This document shows, one piece after another, positions 1-5,507 of a stretch of DNA of 8,619 nt. The DNA lies in assembly GCA_035289625.1 (NCBI GenBank), contig DATDWP010000001.1, positions 1-8,619 of the forward strand. Reading direction: 5' to 3'. How positions within the stretch are numbered: the stretch's first letter is position 1; the number at the start of each line of letters is the position of its first letter. This DNA comes from UBA10205 sp035289625 (lineage in GTDB: Archaea > Iainarchaeota > Iainarchaeia > Iainarchaeales > Iainarchaeaceae). The notes below the pieces were generated by a model. That model saw only the letters and a list, made by a program, of their open reading frames with translations. It was not told where the DNA came from and did no database searches. Both the position numbers and the translations under genes were made by a program.

Positions 1-57
1 GCCTTCAAAGTCTTCGTCGTCCTGGACTAAATTTATTATTTTTTCGGTTAATTTCAT
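1..57 (-). CDS. Unidentified protein, N-terminal fragment (runs off left edge)
   Basis: Only the first 19 codons are inside the window; they read MKLTEKIINLVQDDEDFEG and stay open to the edge. The ATG at 57-55 is supported by an unusually strong Shine-Dalgarno (GGGGAGGT on the minus strand, 63-70) five bases before the start and by a TATA box further upstream at 115-122. The peptide is a short basic/hydrophobic helix followed by an acidic run. That is too little to name a family, and no function is proposed. It is divergent from the tRNA-Val/glycosyltransferase unit. That this is a real gene start rests on the SD plus promoter, not on homology. Confidence 0.6.
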   Translation of the reverse strand, partial: MKLTEKIINLVQDDEDFEG

Positions 58-62
58 GCAAT

Positions 63-70
63 ACCTCCCC
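63..70 (-). promoter_or_regulatory. Strong Shine-Dalgarno of the left-edge gene
   Basis: On the minus strand this reads GGGGAGGT, five bases before the ATG at 57. It is close to full complementarity with an archaeal 16S 3' end. It decides the start of the left-edge gene and contrasts with the other complete genes here, most of which look leaderless or have weak sites. Confidence 0.7.
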
Positions 71-114
71 TTAGTATTCTGAAATATTTATTACTCAAAT
101 ACTTAGCCAATAAT

Positions 115-122
115 TATTTAAA
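115..122 (-). promoter_or_regulatory. Candidate TATA box of the left-edge gene
   Basis: On the minus strand this reads TTTAAATA, the same octamer as the box before the HerA-like gene. A start point about 26 nt downstream would fall near 92 and give a leader of roughly 35 nt that contains the strong SD. A second AT-rich box (85-92, AATAAATA) would put the start inside the SD, so the upstream box is preferred. Confidence 0.45.
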
Positions 123-127
123 CAAGA

Positions 128-155
128 CTGCTGTGGGGCTGTTTGTGCTGCTGTG
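128..155. repeat. Direct repeat CTGCTGTG x2 upstream of the left-edge promoter
   Basis: The octamer CTGCTGTG occurs at 128-135 and again at 148-155, exactly 20 bp apart (two helical turns), with a partial GCTGTT between them. The pair lies just upstream of the TATA box at 115-122 for leftward transcription, where an archaeal activator could bind. Chance similarity cannot be excluded. No protein-coding gene is seen in 58-266. Confidence 0.3.
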
Positions 156-236
156 CATCGATTTCTTGCCAAAAAACAGGTTTTGGATTTTGCTCTAAAA
201 TGCAGAGGCGTTATAGTGGCTTTAAAAAGTTGTTTT

Positions 237-244
237 TTTAATAA
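237..244 (+). promoter_or_regulatory. Candidate TATA box of tRNA-Val (and glycosyltransferase)
   Basis: TTTAATAA here is centred about 26 nt before the first base of the tRNA, the normal archaeal TATA-to-start distance. A second AT-rich block (221-228) lies 16 bp further upstream and is an alternative. There is no room for a separate promoter between the tRNA and the following CDS, so this one may serve both. Confidence 0.45.
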
Positions 245-266
245 TTCGTTACTTGCCAAGCGAAAA

Positions 267-339
267 GGGCGTGTGGTCCAGTGGCTAAGACGCATCGTTC
301 ACATCGATGAAATCGGAGGTTCGATTCCTCCCACGCCCA
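267..339 (+). tRNA. tRNA-Val (anticodon CAC)
   Basis: A complete 73-nt cloverleaf can be folded by eye. The acceptor stem is 7 bp (267-273 with 332-338, all Watson-Crick). The D arm has a 3-bp stem (276-278 with 289-291) and the conserved A and GG in its loop. The anticodon stem is 5 bp (293-297 with 305-309) and its 7-nt loop TTCACAT places C300-A301-C302 at positions 34-36. The variable loop is 5 nt, and the T stem is 5 bp (315-319 with 327-331) around TTCGATT. The discriminator is A339. Anticodon CAC reads the valine codon GUG. There is no intron, and CCA is not encoded (ATC follows), so it is added post-transcriptionally. Confidence 0.96.
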
Positions 340-355
340 ATCTAAAAGTGGTTTA

Positions 356-1603
356 ATGGGTTTTTCTGAAGGTCTAACCAAAATAAGGCTTTTTTTCCTG
401 AACAATAAGTGGCTGGTTTTACCTTTCATTGTCTTCTTTTTCCATCAGATTTATCAGGCAACTTTTTTCAATTGGGATTCTATTGTTTATTTACTGCAAG
501 GCAAATGGTTTTGTGGCGAGCAGATTTATTTCGAGTGGTTAAGGCCGCCAGTGCCAGGGGCAGTAGTCTGCCTTTTGGGGGCGCAGGAATTTTCATTTGT
601 GCTCTCAACCGCTCTTGCCTCGATTTTGTACGGAGTTGGCATTTTACTTCTCTATAAAAAATACCCAGGTTTAAACCAGTTTGTTTTCGGCTCTTTTGCT
701 TTCCTTTTCCCAACAATTCTTATTTACTCGAGTTTCGGTGCGGATTTATTTGCACTTTCTTTTTTCCTTTTGGCACTTCTTTTCCGAAATGGATTCAAAA
801 AGGGGCTGCTCTTTGGGCTTGCAACGCTTTCAAGGTATAATTTTTTGATTTATTTTCTAATATTGCTTCCAGACCTACTAAAGGAGAAAAAAAAGATTCC
901 TCTGTTTATTGTAGGATTTCTTATTGTATGGTTGCCCTGGATTTTGTACAATTGGTTTGCTACCGGAAGCGCATTTTTTAGTGTAGAAGAGTCCTTAGTT
1001 CTCAATGTTTTACAGAAAAGTTTATTTGCCCCTCCGGACCTTTGGCAAATTATTGCATCTATTTTCTTTATTGTAACATTATTTATTGGGGATTTTAAAG
1101 AACGTGCAAAAAATTCTTTAAACCAATTTGGGGTATTGGCATTTTTGCAGTTCATTTTCTCTGCTACTAAAGAGAGTAGGTTTATTGCTCCGCTAGTTAT
1201 TGGGCAGGCAATGAATGTTTCCGGGAAAAGTAGTGAATTTTTCAAAAAATTATTTTTTGCAGCAGCTGTTATTCTTTTTTTGCACGCATTTGTTGCATTT
1301 TATTTCCTTGGGGCCTATTCTGTTCCTATTCCCTCTTCGCAAGTTTTGGGGGGATGTAGCGTGTATAGTGATAATTGGGTTTATTTTTATCGGCAAGGCA
1401 TTGTTGCTTTGCCATCTCAAGGTCTTGATTTGGAAGGGGCTATTTTGAACGGAGCAAGGGTTGTGTTATATAACACACAAGTGCCGCAAGGCCTTAGCGA
1501 GTATATCGTTGCTGATTCTGGCGAGTATGTTGTTCTTGGTTCAGATGCATGCGAAGAGCGGCCTGAAAAGTTCGAATTAAAGGTGTGGCGGGCTAATCCT
1601 TAA
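356..1603 (+). CDS. GT-C fold membrane glycosyltransferase-like protein (ArnT/PMT_2-like)
   Basis: This 415-residue integral membrane protein has about nine hydrophobic helices (near residues 19-36, 83-100, 107-122, 128-143, 162-174, 181-199, 229-244, 256-270, 299-320) and a roughly 95-residue polar C-terminal tail. It shows the layout of lipid-phosphate-sugar-dependent GT-C transferases: an Asp in the first extracytoplasmic loop (NWD, D41), an RPP motif (63-65), GLATLSR (154-160), PW...N (194-199) and ESR (273-275). These enzymes usually move a sugar from a dolichyl/polyprenyl-phosphate donor onto protein, lipid or glycan outside the membrane; donor and acceptor here are unknown. The fold assignment is from motif resemblance only. 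The ATG lies 16 nt after the tRNA without a clear SD. The 3' end overlaps the convergent ATPase gene by 11 bp. Confidence 0.72.
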   Translation: MGFSEGLTKIRLFFLNNKWLVLPFIVFFFHQIYQATFFNWDSIVYLLQGKWFCGEQIYFEWLRPPVPGAVVCLLGAQEFSFVLSTALASILYGVGILLLYKKYPGLNQFVFGSFAFLFPTILIYSSFGADLFALSFFLLALLFRNGFKKGLLFGLATLSRYNFLIYFLILLPDLLKEKKKIPLFIVGFLIVWLPWILYNWFATGSAFFSVEESLVLNVLQKSLFAPPDLWQIIASIFFIVTLFIGDFKERAKNSLNQFGVLAFLQFIFSATKESRFIAPLVIGQAMNVSGKSSEFFKKLFFAAAVILFLHAFVAFYFLGAYSVPIPSSQVLGGCSVYSDNWVYFYRQGIVALPSQGLDLEGAILNGARVVLYNTQVPQGLSEYIVADSGEYVVLGSDACEERPEKFELKVWRANP

Positions 1604-4187
1604 ATACGCTAGCAGTAGTGCCGCCGTCCCATGAGAAGCGCGGGCGCACTTTTAGCATCCAGAGTTTTTCGCTCTGGTCATCTAGAAGTAGGGCAAAGCC
1701 TTTTGCGCGCGGCATTTCCTGGTAATATTTGTCAAAATCTTGGTGCAGATATGATGGGCGCAGTTGTGAAACCGCTTCAATATCTTCGCGCGCTGTCATT
1801 CTGTGGGAAATGAACATGTCGCACTGGCTAATGCAATCCGGGTGCAATTTATTCGGGCGCTGTGTTGCAAGTACTAGTGAAAGGCCCGGCTGCCTTCCAA
1901 CCCTGACCCATTCAAGCAGCACTGAGAGCGCAAAGCTTTTTTCATCTTTTGGCATGAACATGTGCGCTTCATCTATCATCATCCATATAATTGGAAGTTC
2001 GGATTCGCGGCTAAGTCCTTTTGTGAGGCGCGCTTCTTCTTCTTTTCGGTAGAGCATTCTCTCTTCAAATAGCCTTTTGCCTAAAATTCCAACGATAATA
2101 TCGCGTGCGCCTTCCATTCCTGCCGCTTGCCTATATGATGAAACATCAATTACTGTAATTGTTCCGGGTTTTGCGATTTCTTTTATTTTTGTGCCTTCTT
2201 TTTCAAATAAATGCCAAGATTTTGCCGCTTCAAATCTTCCGGCAACTGCATCGCGCACATTTTTTTCAGATTCAGAGTCGTTTCGCGCAGCGCTTATTAG
2301 TTCATCTAGCCCGAATAAGTTTCCGAGGCTCTCTTTTACTGCGTGTACTACTCGTGAAATGAGGATTCCTTCTGATTCTTTCCAGGTGACATTAAATAGT
2401 GTCATCCATTCAGAAGCTTCAAGTTCTGAAACCCTGATAGTGAATGCTCCGTCAAATGGCAGTTCCTTTTTTTTATAAAATTCAGTCATGTTCTTTGGCA
2501 CAAGGAAGCGGATGTCGGTTGATTCGGGTTTTAGGTCCCAGCGTGAGAGTTCATCAAGTCCGCTTTTGGTTGGGATTTTTAGTGTCCAGAATATTCCTAC
2601 AGTATCAATTACAATTACGCTGAGGCGCTGGCGTATTTCAATTGGCTGGCGTGCAAATTCTTCTATTAGGACTGCTAGCGAGAATGAATTATGGACAATA
2701 ATATCATTTGCAATAAAATTGTGGTGTTCTGGTACACTTATATCATAAACTTCAAAGTTTCCATGCAATTCTTTTACTTCCCTTATTTCGTCCCAGTAAA
2801 TGTCACTTTGTGCGAGCATTTCAATTATTTTATTATTATCTGCCCTTGCTATTTGCAATAGTTTCTGCCTTGATGGGGCATAGAACTTACTCTCCCTTAA
2901 AGCTTTTGGATATTTGTAATTCATTGCTCTGCCTACTTCAGCCCAGCTTTTTGGAGTGTAGCCGTTCCATATTTCTTTTGGGATTGTATCGATGTTTGGG
3001 TTTCTTTGCATTGTTTTTAGTTCTTCAATTGCTTTTTCTTGCCGTATTTCTTTGGCCCCATAGAATCCTATTTCTTTTAGGAAAGTTGTGAGGCTCTCTG
3101 CTTGGATTACAAGTTCAAATGAGGGGAACTTCTTTCCATTAAGTGTTGTAAATTTATTTCTGAGTTTTGACAAAACCCCAAACCGTAAAATCAGATGCTG
3201 AACCTGCCTTGCCAGTTTTTCAGAAACGCTTGAATAGCTAAGTCTCCACCTATTTGATTCAAAATAAATGCTTCCATCGCAGCTAAATAGTCTGTTGAGG
3301 AATAAAGAAAGTTTTTGTTTTGGCAATTTGATTACTTTATCTGGTATGTATTTGTCGTGTGATAAAAGGTCATATATCTTAAGTTGTTTTAGCCATGTTC
3401 TCATGCTATTGAACGGTTCAAACTGTACTCCTTTTGCAAATTTTCCGTTTTTTCTTACATTCTTAATTATTTTTAGTTTAGGGTTTTTTGAAACTATTCT
3501 CCAGTTTATTTTTTCACTAAGATTTACAGTTAACTTATCATCAAATTCATTTACTGCGACTTTCAAATCGTTAATTATTTTATTATCAGAATTGGAAAAC
3601 CAAACAGCCTTGCGAGCAGTGTGGCCTTCGGCAATTAAGTATGCGAGAAGCTTTATTTCACATTCCCTCAAAAACTCATTCCCGAATACTGCAGTTTCCC
3701 GCGCAGTTGCAATTCTGCTTCCTTTTGGAAGTTCCTGTGCTGGCTTCCAGCCATCAATTGTAAGTAAAGGGTGCTCCGGGGTTAATTTTATTTTTCTGCC
3801 GCTTCGCATCTTTATTTCAAGCAGCTTGTCTGCCGGCCTTTTGAAGAATTGGTCTTTTCCAGATTCCTTGATTTTATATTCGTGGTTTAAAGAAAGTATA
3901 TTTCTTGAATCGTTCTCAAGATCCTTTATCTCAACTACTGAGCCGTCTGCAAGAGTTATGAATGTGTCACCGCTTAGGCATTTGCCCCCGCCCCTCTTGC
4001 CGCAAATTAGCATCAGGTGCGGCTTTGCAATGTCCATTTTTATTTTTCTTCCAAGTACCGGTTTTTCACCGGAGCTAAGGACAGATTTTCCAAAATATGC
4101 AGTGCCTTTCTCGCCGTATTTTTCAATGTCGCTATCGGTTCTTCCAACAACCGAGCTGTCTTTTTCTATTTCCTTTTCTCTTGGCAT
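1593..4187 (-). CDS. HerA-like ATPase (FtsK/HerA superfamily), intein-containing precursor
   Basis: The precursor has 864 residues. Removing the intein (residues 70-500) leaves a 433-residue ATPase. The Walker A loop GKRGGGK-S is formed by G63-K69 plus S501 after splicing. Walker B is IIWMMIDEAH (733-742; D739, E740), followed by the sensor-like LATQRP (773-778) and a late HRMTARED segment (795-802) with candidate arginine-finger residues. This order is typical of HerA-type hexameric DNA translocases. Only about 62 residues precede the P-loop, so the full N-terminal HAS barrel of classical HerA is absent or much reduced, and no nurA lies nearby. It may therefore be a HerA-related (DUF87-like) ATPase rather than the end-resection motor. 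The start fits a leaderless mRNA, with a TATA box 26 nt upstream. A winged-helix gene lies upstream on the same strand; the 3' end overlaps the convergent glycosyltransferase gene. Confidence 0.88.
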   Translation of the reverse strand: MPREKEIEKDSSVVGRTDSDIEKYGEKGTAYFGKSVLSSGEKPVLGRKIKMDIAKPHLMLICGKRGGGKCLSGDTFITLADGSVVEIKDLENDSRNILSLNHEYKIKESGKDQFFKRPADKLLEIKMRSGRKIKLTPEHPLLTIDGWKPAQELPKGSRIATARETAVFGNEFLRECEIKLLAYLIAEGHTARKAVWFSNSDNKIINDLKVAVNEFDDKLTVNLSEKINWRIVSKNPKLKIIKNVRKNGKFAKGVQFEPFNSMRTWLKQLKIYDLLSHDKYIPDKVIKLPKQKLSLFLNRLFSCDGSIYFESNRWRLSYSSVSEKLARQVQHLILRFGVLSKLRNKFTTLNGKKFPSFELVIQAESLTTFLKEIGFYGAKEIRQEKAIEELKTMQRNPNIDTIPKEIWNGYTPKSWAEVGRAMNYKYPKALRESKFYAPSRQKLLQIARADNNKIIEMLAQSDIYWDEIREVKELHGNFEVYDISVPEHHNFIANDIIVHNSFSLAVLIEEFARQPIEIRQRLSVIVIDTVGIFWTLKIPTKSGLDELSRWDLKPESTDIRFLVPKNMTEFYKKKELPFDGAFTIRVSELEASEWMTLFNVTWKESEGILISRVVHAVKESLGNLFGLDELISAARNDSESEKNVRDAVAGRFEAAKSWHLFEKEGTKIKEIAKPGTITVIDVSSYRQAAGMEGARDIIVGILGKRLFEERMLYRKEEEARLTKGLSRESELPIIWMMIDEAHMFMPKDEKSFALSVLLEWVRVGRQPGLSLVLATQRPNKLHPDCISQCDMFISHRMTAREDIEAVSQLRPSYLHQDFDKYYQEMPRAKGFALLLDDQSEKLWMLKVRPRFSWDGGTTASVFKD
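2688..3980 (-). mobile_element. Intein with LAGLIDADG homing endonuclease, in the Walker A motif
   Basis: This in-frame insertion of 431 codons (precursor residues 70-500) has all main splicing blocks. They are C70 with LSGDTFITLADGS (block A), TPEH at 136-139 (block B), VYDISV...HHNFIAN at 480-494 (block F) and IIVHN ending at N500 before S501 (block G, with H499 as penultimate His). Between them sit two LAGLIDADG-type helices, LLAYLIAEG (180-188, acid E187) and LFLNRLFSCDG (295-305, acid D304). Both catalytic acids are present, so the homing endonuclease may still be active. Cys1 and Ser+1 are the nucleophiles expected for standard splicing. The insertion separates the P-loop Lys from Ser, so the host ATPase cannot bind ATP normally until splicing occurs. 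Confidence 0.95.
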
Positions 4188-4208
4188 GATATGTAGTGGA
4201 GTTTGTAA

Positions 4209-4220
4209 TATTTAAAAGTT
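4209..4220 (-). promoter_or_regulatory. Promoter (BRE/TATA) of the HerA-like gene; leaderless start
   Basis: On the minus strand this reads AACTTTTAAATA, with the TATA octamer TTTAAATA at 4216-4209. Its centre is 25-26 nt from the A of the start codon at 4187, so transcription should begin at or next to the ATG. There is no SD upstream of the ATG. The gene therefore has its own promoter even though a co-directional gene ends 149 bp upstream. Confidence 0.6.
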
Positions 4221-4259
4221 GGGAAATCGGATTGTGGTTAATTGAATGGTAAGTGAAAA

Positions 4260-4331
4260 GGAGTAGAGGTATGCTGGCCCGAGGTGGGGGTTAAGAAATA
4301 GTCCTATGGGCCGCGCAATACCGCTCTCTCC
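4260..4331. ncRNA. GC-rich 72-nt imperfect hairpin; structured RNA or 3'-UTR element, strand unknown
   Basis: Five helical segments stack into one long stem: GGAG/CTCC (4260-4263 with 4328-4331), AGA/TCT (4265-4267 with 4325-4327), GGTAT/ATACC (4268-4272 with 4318-4322), GC/GC (4273-4274 with 4315-4316) and GGCCC/GGGCC (4276-4280 with 4308-4312). That is 19 base pairs with small bulges and a 27-nt apical region. The segment is much richer in G+C than its surroundings. In the minus orientation it begins five bases after the stop of the winged-helix gene and is followed by CTTTTC, so it could be its 3' UTR or terminator. In the plus orientation a TATA-like box lies at 4209-4216. No box C/D, ACA, SRP or RNase P signature was recognised. 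The fold was made by eye. Confidence 0.45.
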
Positions 4332-4336
4332 CTGCC

Positions 4337-4807
4337 CTAGCTTTTAGCTAAGTATAATACTTTTCTCCCGGATTGCACTTTTGTGAGGTGCCCTTCCTTA
4401 AATAGCCTGTTTAGTCGCTGGCATGCAGCGTTTAGGCCCTTGTAATTCATCATGGTCTTTATATCGTTTGCTGAGCATCCTCCCCTCTCCTCGATCAGTT
4501 TTAGGATTGCCTGATCGGGTTCGGGTAGGACTTCGAATTTGTTTTGCGTACTGTTCTGTATCGGAGTTTCGGGGGTTGTTTTTAGTGTAAGCATTATTTT
4601 ATCGTATTTTTCATTTATGCTCTCAAGCATTTTATTTGTCCTCTCTCTTTCTGCTACAATGCGATACATTAGAGCTGCTAGCACTTTGGGGTTATCTGCT
4701 TGCTGCATTATTTGGTCAAGGTCATGCAGTTCGAAGAACTTTGGGGAGATTTTCTCCAATAGTTCCTTCTCCTTTATAACATCTACCAAAATATCATGAT
4801 TATTCAT
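4337..4807 (-). CDS. Winged-helix DNA-binding protein with N-terminal coiled coil
   Basis: This protein has 156 residues. The N-terminal half is helical and charged, with a probable coiled coil near residues 45-75 that would support dimers. A Ser/Thr/Pro/Asn-rich linker (about 76-90) leads to a C-terminal winged helix (about 93-155). There, DQAILKLIEERGG forms helix 1, CSANDIKTMMN helix 2, LNAACQRLNRLFKEGHL the recognition helix region, and TKVQSGRKVLYLAK the wing. The layout suits a small transcription factor; its target is not known. The ATG at 4807 is about 27 nt after a TATATAAA-type box, so the mRNA is probably leaderless. A palindrome overlaps that box, suggesting autoregulation. It is upstream of, and co-directional with, the HerA-like gene. 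I do not recognise a named family. Confidence 0.78.
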   Translation of the reverse strand: MNNHDILVDVIKEKELLEKISPKFFELHDLDQIMQQADNPKVLAALMYRIVAERERTNKMLESINEKYDKIMLTLKTTPETPIQNSTQNKFEVLPEPDQAILKLIEERGGCSANDIKTMMNYKGLNAACQRLNRLFKEGHLTKVQSGRKVLYLAKS

Positions 4808-4832
4808 GTACTATCATGATTGATTCATGATA
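4795..4832. promoter_or_regulatory. TCATGA operator array over the winged-helix promoter
   Basis: A perfect inverted repeat, TATCATGA-5 nt-TCATGATA (4812-4819 and 4825-4832), overlaps the edge of the TATA box and lies between it and the start codon. Further TCATG copies occur at 4795-4799 and 4804-4808. The four copies therefore start at 4795, 4804, 4814 and 4825, spaced 9, 10 and 11 bp, close to one helical turn each. A dimeric protein bound here would block the transcription factors TBP/TFB or RNA polymerase. The winged-helix protein encoded just downstream is the obvious candidate ligand; this is inference. Confidence 0.5.
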
Positions 4833-4838
4833 TATAAA
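4831..4838 (-). promoter_or_regulatory. TATA box of the winged-helix gene; leaderless start
   Basis: On the minus strand this reads TTTATATA, centred about 27 nt before the A of the ATG at 4807. This is the spacing expected when transcription starts at the start codon. No SD is visible in the short interval between them. Confidence 0.6.
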
Positions 4839-4840
4839 TA

Positions 4841-5075
4841 CTTTTGCAGAAGTTTTGTTTTGACGGTTTTGAGGCCGTGTAGGGCTTGCTTTTTGCCATG
4901 GGTTTTTACAATTGTATATTTTTGCAAATTAATTTCTTTTTTGGGCTCTTTTGCCTATTGGCTGGCCATTTGCCATTTAATGATTTCAAAAATAATTTGT
5001 CCTGCCCTTGGAGTTGAGACATTTGTCTCAGAAGGCCATGTGCTTTAGTGCACAGCATATAGGATTTGGGTCTTT
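4841..5075. other. Intergenic stretch with two short perfect hairpins; no convincing gene
   Basis: The stretch holds two small inverted repeats: TGAGAC-ATTT-GTCTCA (5015-5030) and TGTGC-6 nt-GCACA (5039-5054). On the minus strand they follow the stop of the small membrane-protein gene, so they may belong to its 3' UTR or to an unannotated RNA. A minus-strand frame at 5058-4906 would encode a basic 50-residue peptide starting MLCTKAHGLLRQ, but it has no SD and no clear TATA box. A plus-strand frame at 4827-5048 starts inside the operator and looks spurious. No known RNA family was recognised. Confidence 0.35.
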
Positions 5076-5089
5076 TCAAAACAAAAATA
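5076..5089 (-). terminator. U-rich tract at the end of the small membrane-protein gene
   Basis: The minus strand reads TATTTTTGTTTTGA across the final codons and stop. Archaeal intrinsic termination mainly needs U-rich tracts, so this could end the transcript. Part of it simply encodes Phe/Leu residues, so support is weak. Confidence 0.25.
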
Positions 5090-5426
5090 GGTAGAATAGT
5101 GCAATTAGCATTATTACAAGTGGCACCGGGCTTTTGTAGAATATGTAGTGTAGTATTCCAATGAATATGAACACATCAATTAGCGCGATGTATTGAACCG
5201 TGAGCCTGCAATCTAGTGGCAAGTTGAGGCGCAAGAGGGGTTTTGTTCCAAAGCGGGCTGCGCAGTCATTTTTCTCAGGTCCAAAGCATATTACTCCGTA
5301 GTTTAGAGTGGTTACAATCTTTTTGCGCAGTGGATCTATTTTTTTCGGAGGGGCTTCTAGCAGGCATGCGGCAAGTACAATTGGGCTTAGGAATAAAATT
5401 AGTAAAAATATGCTTGCTATTTTCAT
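5076..5426 (-). CDS. Small secreted or lipoprotein-like membrane protein, unknown function
   Basis: This protein has 116 residues. A hydrophobic N-terminal signal (about 1-20) ends in a lipobox-like L18-A-A-C21. A short extracytoplasmic part (about 22-73) carries three more cysteines (C47, C55, C73), which could pair in disulfides. Two hydrophobic helices follow (about 75-96 and 100-116), ending at the C-terminus. This arrangement is seen in many small archaeal membrane proteins of unknown role; I do not recognise the family. The ATG at 5426 is preceded by a weak SD (GAGGG, nine bases upstream). It lies 81 bp downstream of the PLP-enzyme gene on the same strand and could be co-transcribed, though a TTAAAATTT box at 5458-5466 may be its own promoter. 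Confidence 0.6.
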   Translation of the reverse strand: MKIASIFLLILFLSPIVLAACLLEAPPKKIDPLRKKIVTTLNYGVICFGPEKNDCAARFGTKPLLRLNLPLDCRLTVQYIALIDVFIFIGILHYIFYKSPVPLVIMLIALFYLFLF

Positions 5427-5507
5427 CGATTTTCCCTCGATAAGTATTATGCGTAAGAAATTTTAACGGTATAGAGCAGACTTTGGGTGTATTATTTGAG
5501 GCACACT

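Noticed and set aside
153..356. Plus-strand 67-codon frame across the tRNA
   Set aside because: It runs through the whole tRNA-Val gene and ends where the glycosyltransferase starts; it has no SD, and the tRNA fold explains the region.
2688..3980. The insertion in the ATPase gene considered as a separate endonuclease gene or an intron
   Set aside because: The frame is continuous and carries splice-junction residues Cys1, the penultimate His, Asn and Ser+1, which is diagnostic of an intein rather than an intron or a free-standing gene.
3268..4215. Long plus-strand open frame (315 codons) opposite the intein and the ATPase N-terminus
   Set aside because: It is fully antisense to a gene with clear intein and ATPase motifs. 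Its composition (Ser/Phe/Leu-rich) is what the complement of a Lys/Glu-rich gene gives, and no motif or promoter supports it.
4260..4331. Hairpin considered as a tRNA, box C/D or H/ACA guide RNA
   Set aside because: No T-loop consensus, no RUGAUGA/CUGA boxes and no 3' ACA box at the right place on either strand; it was kept only as an unassigned structured element.
4827..5048. Plus-strand 73-codon hydrophobic frame
   Set aside because: It begins inside the palindromic operator/TATA box of the leftward gene, has no SD or promoter, and shows no recognisable domain.
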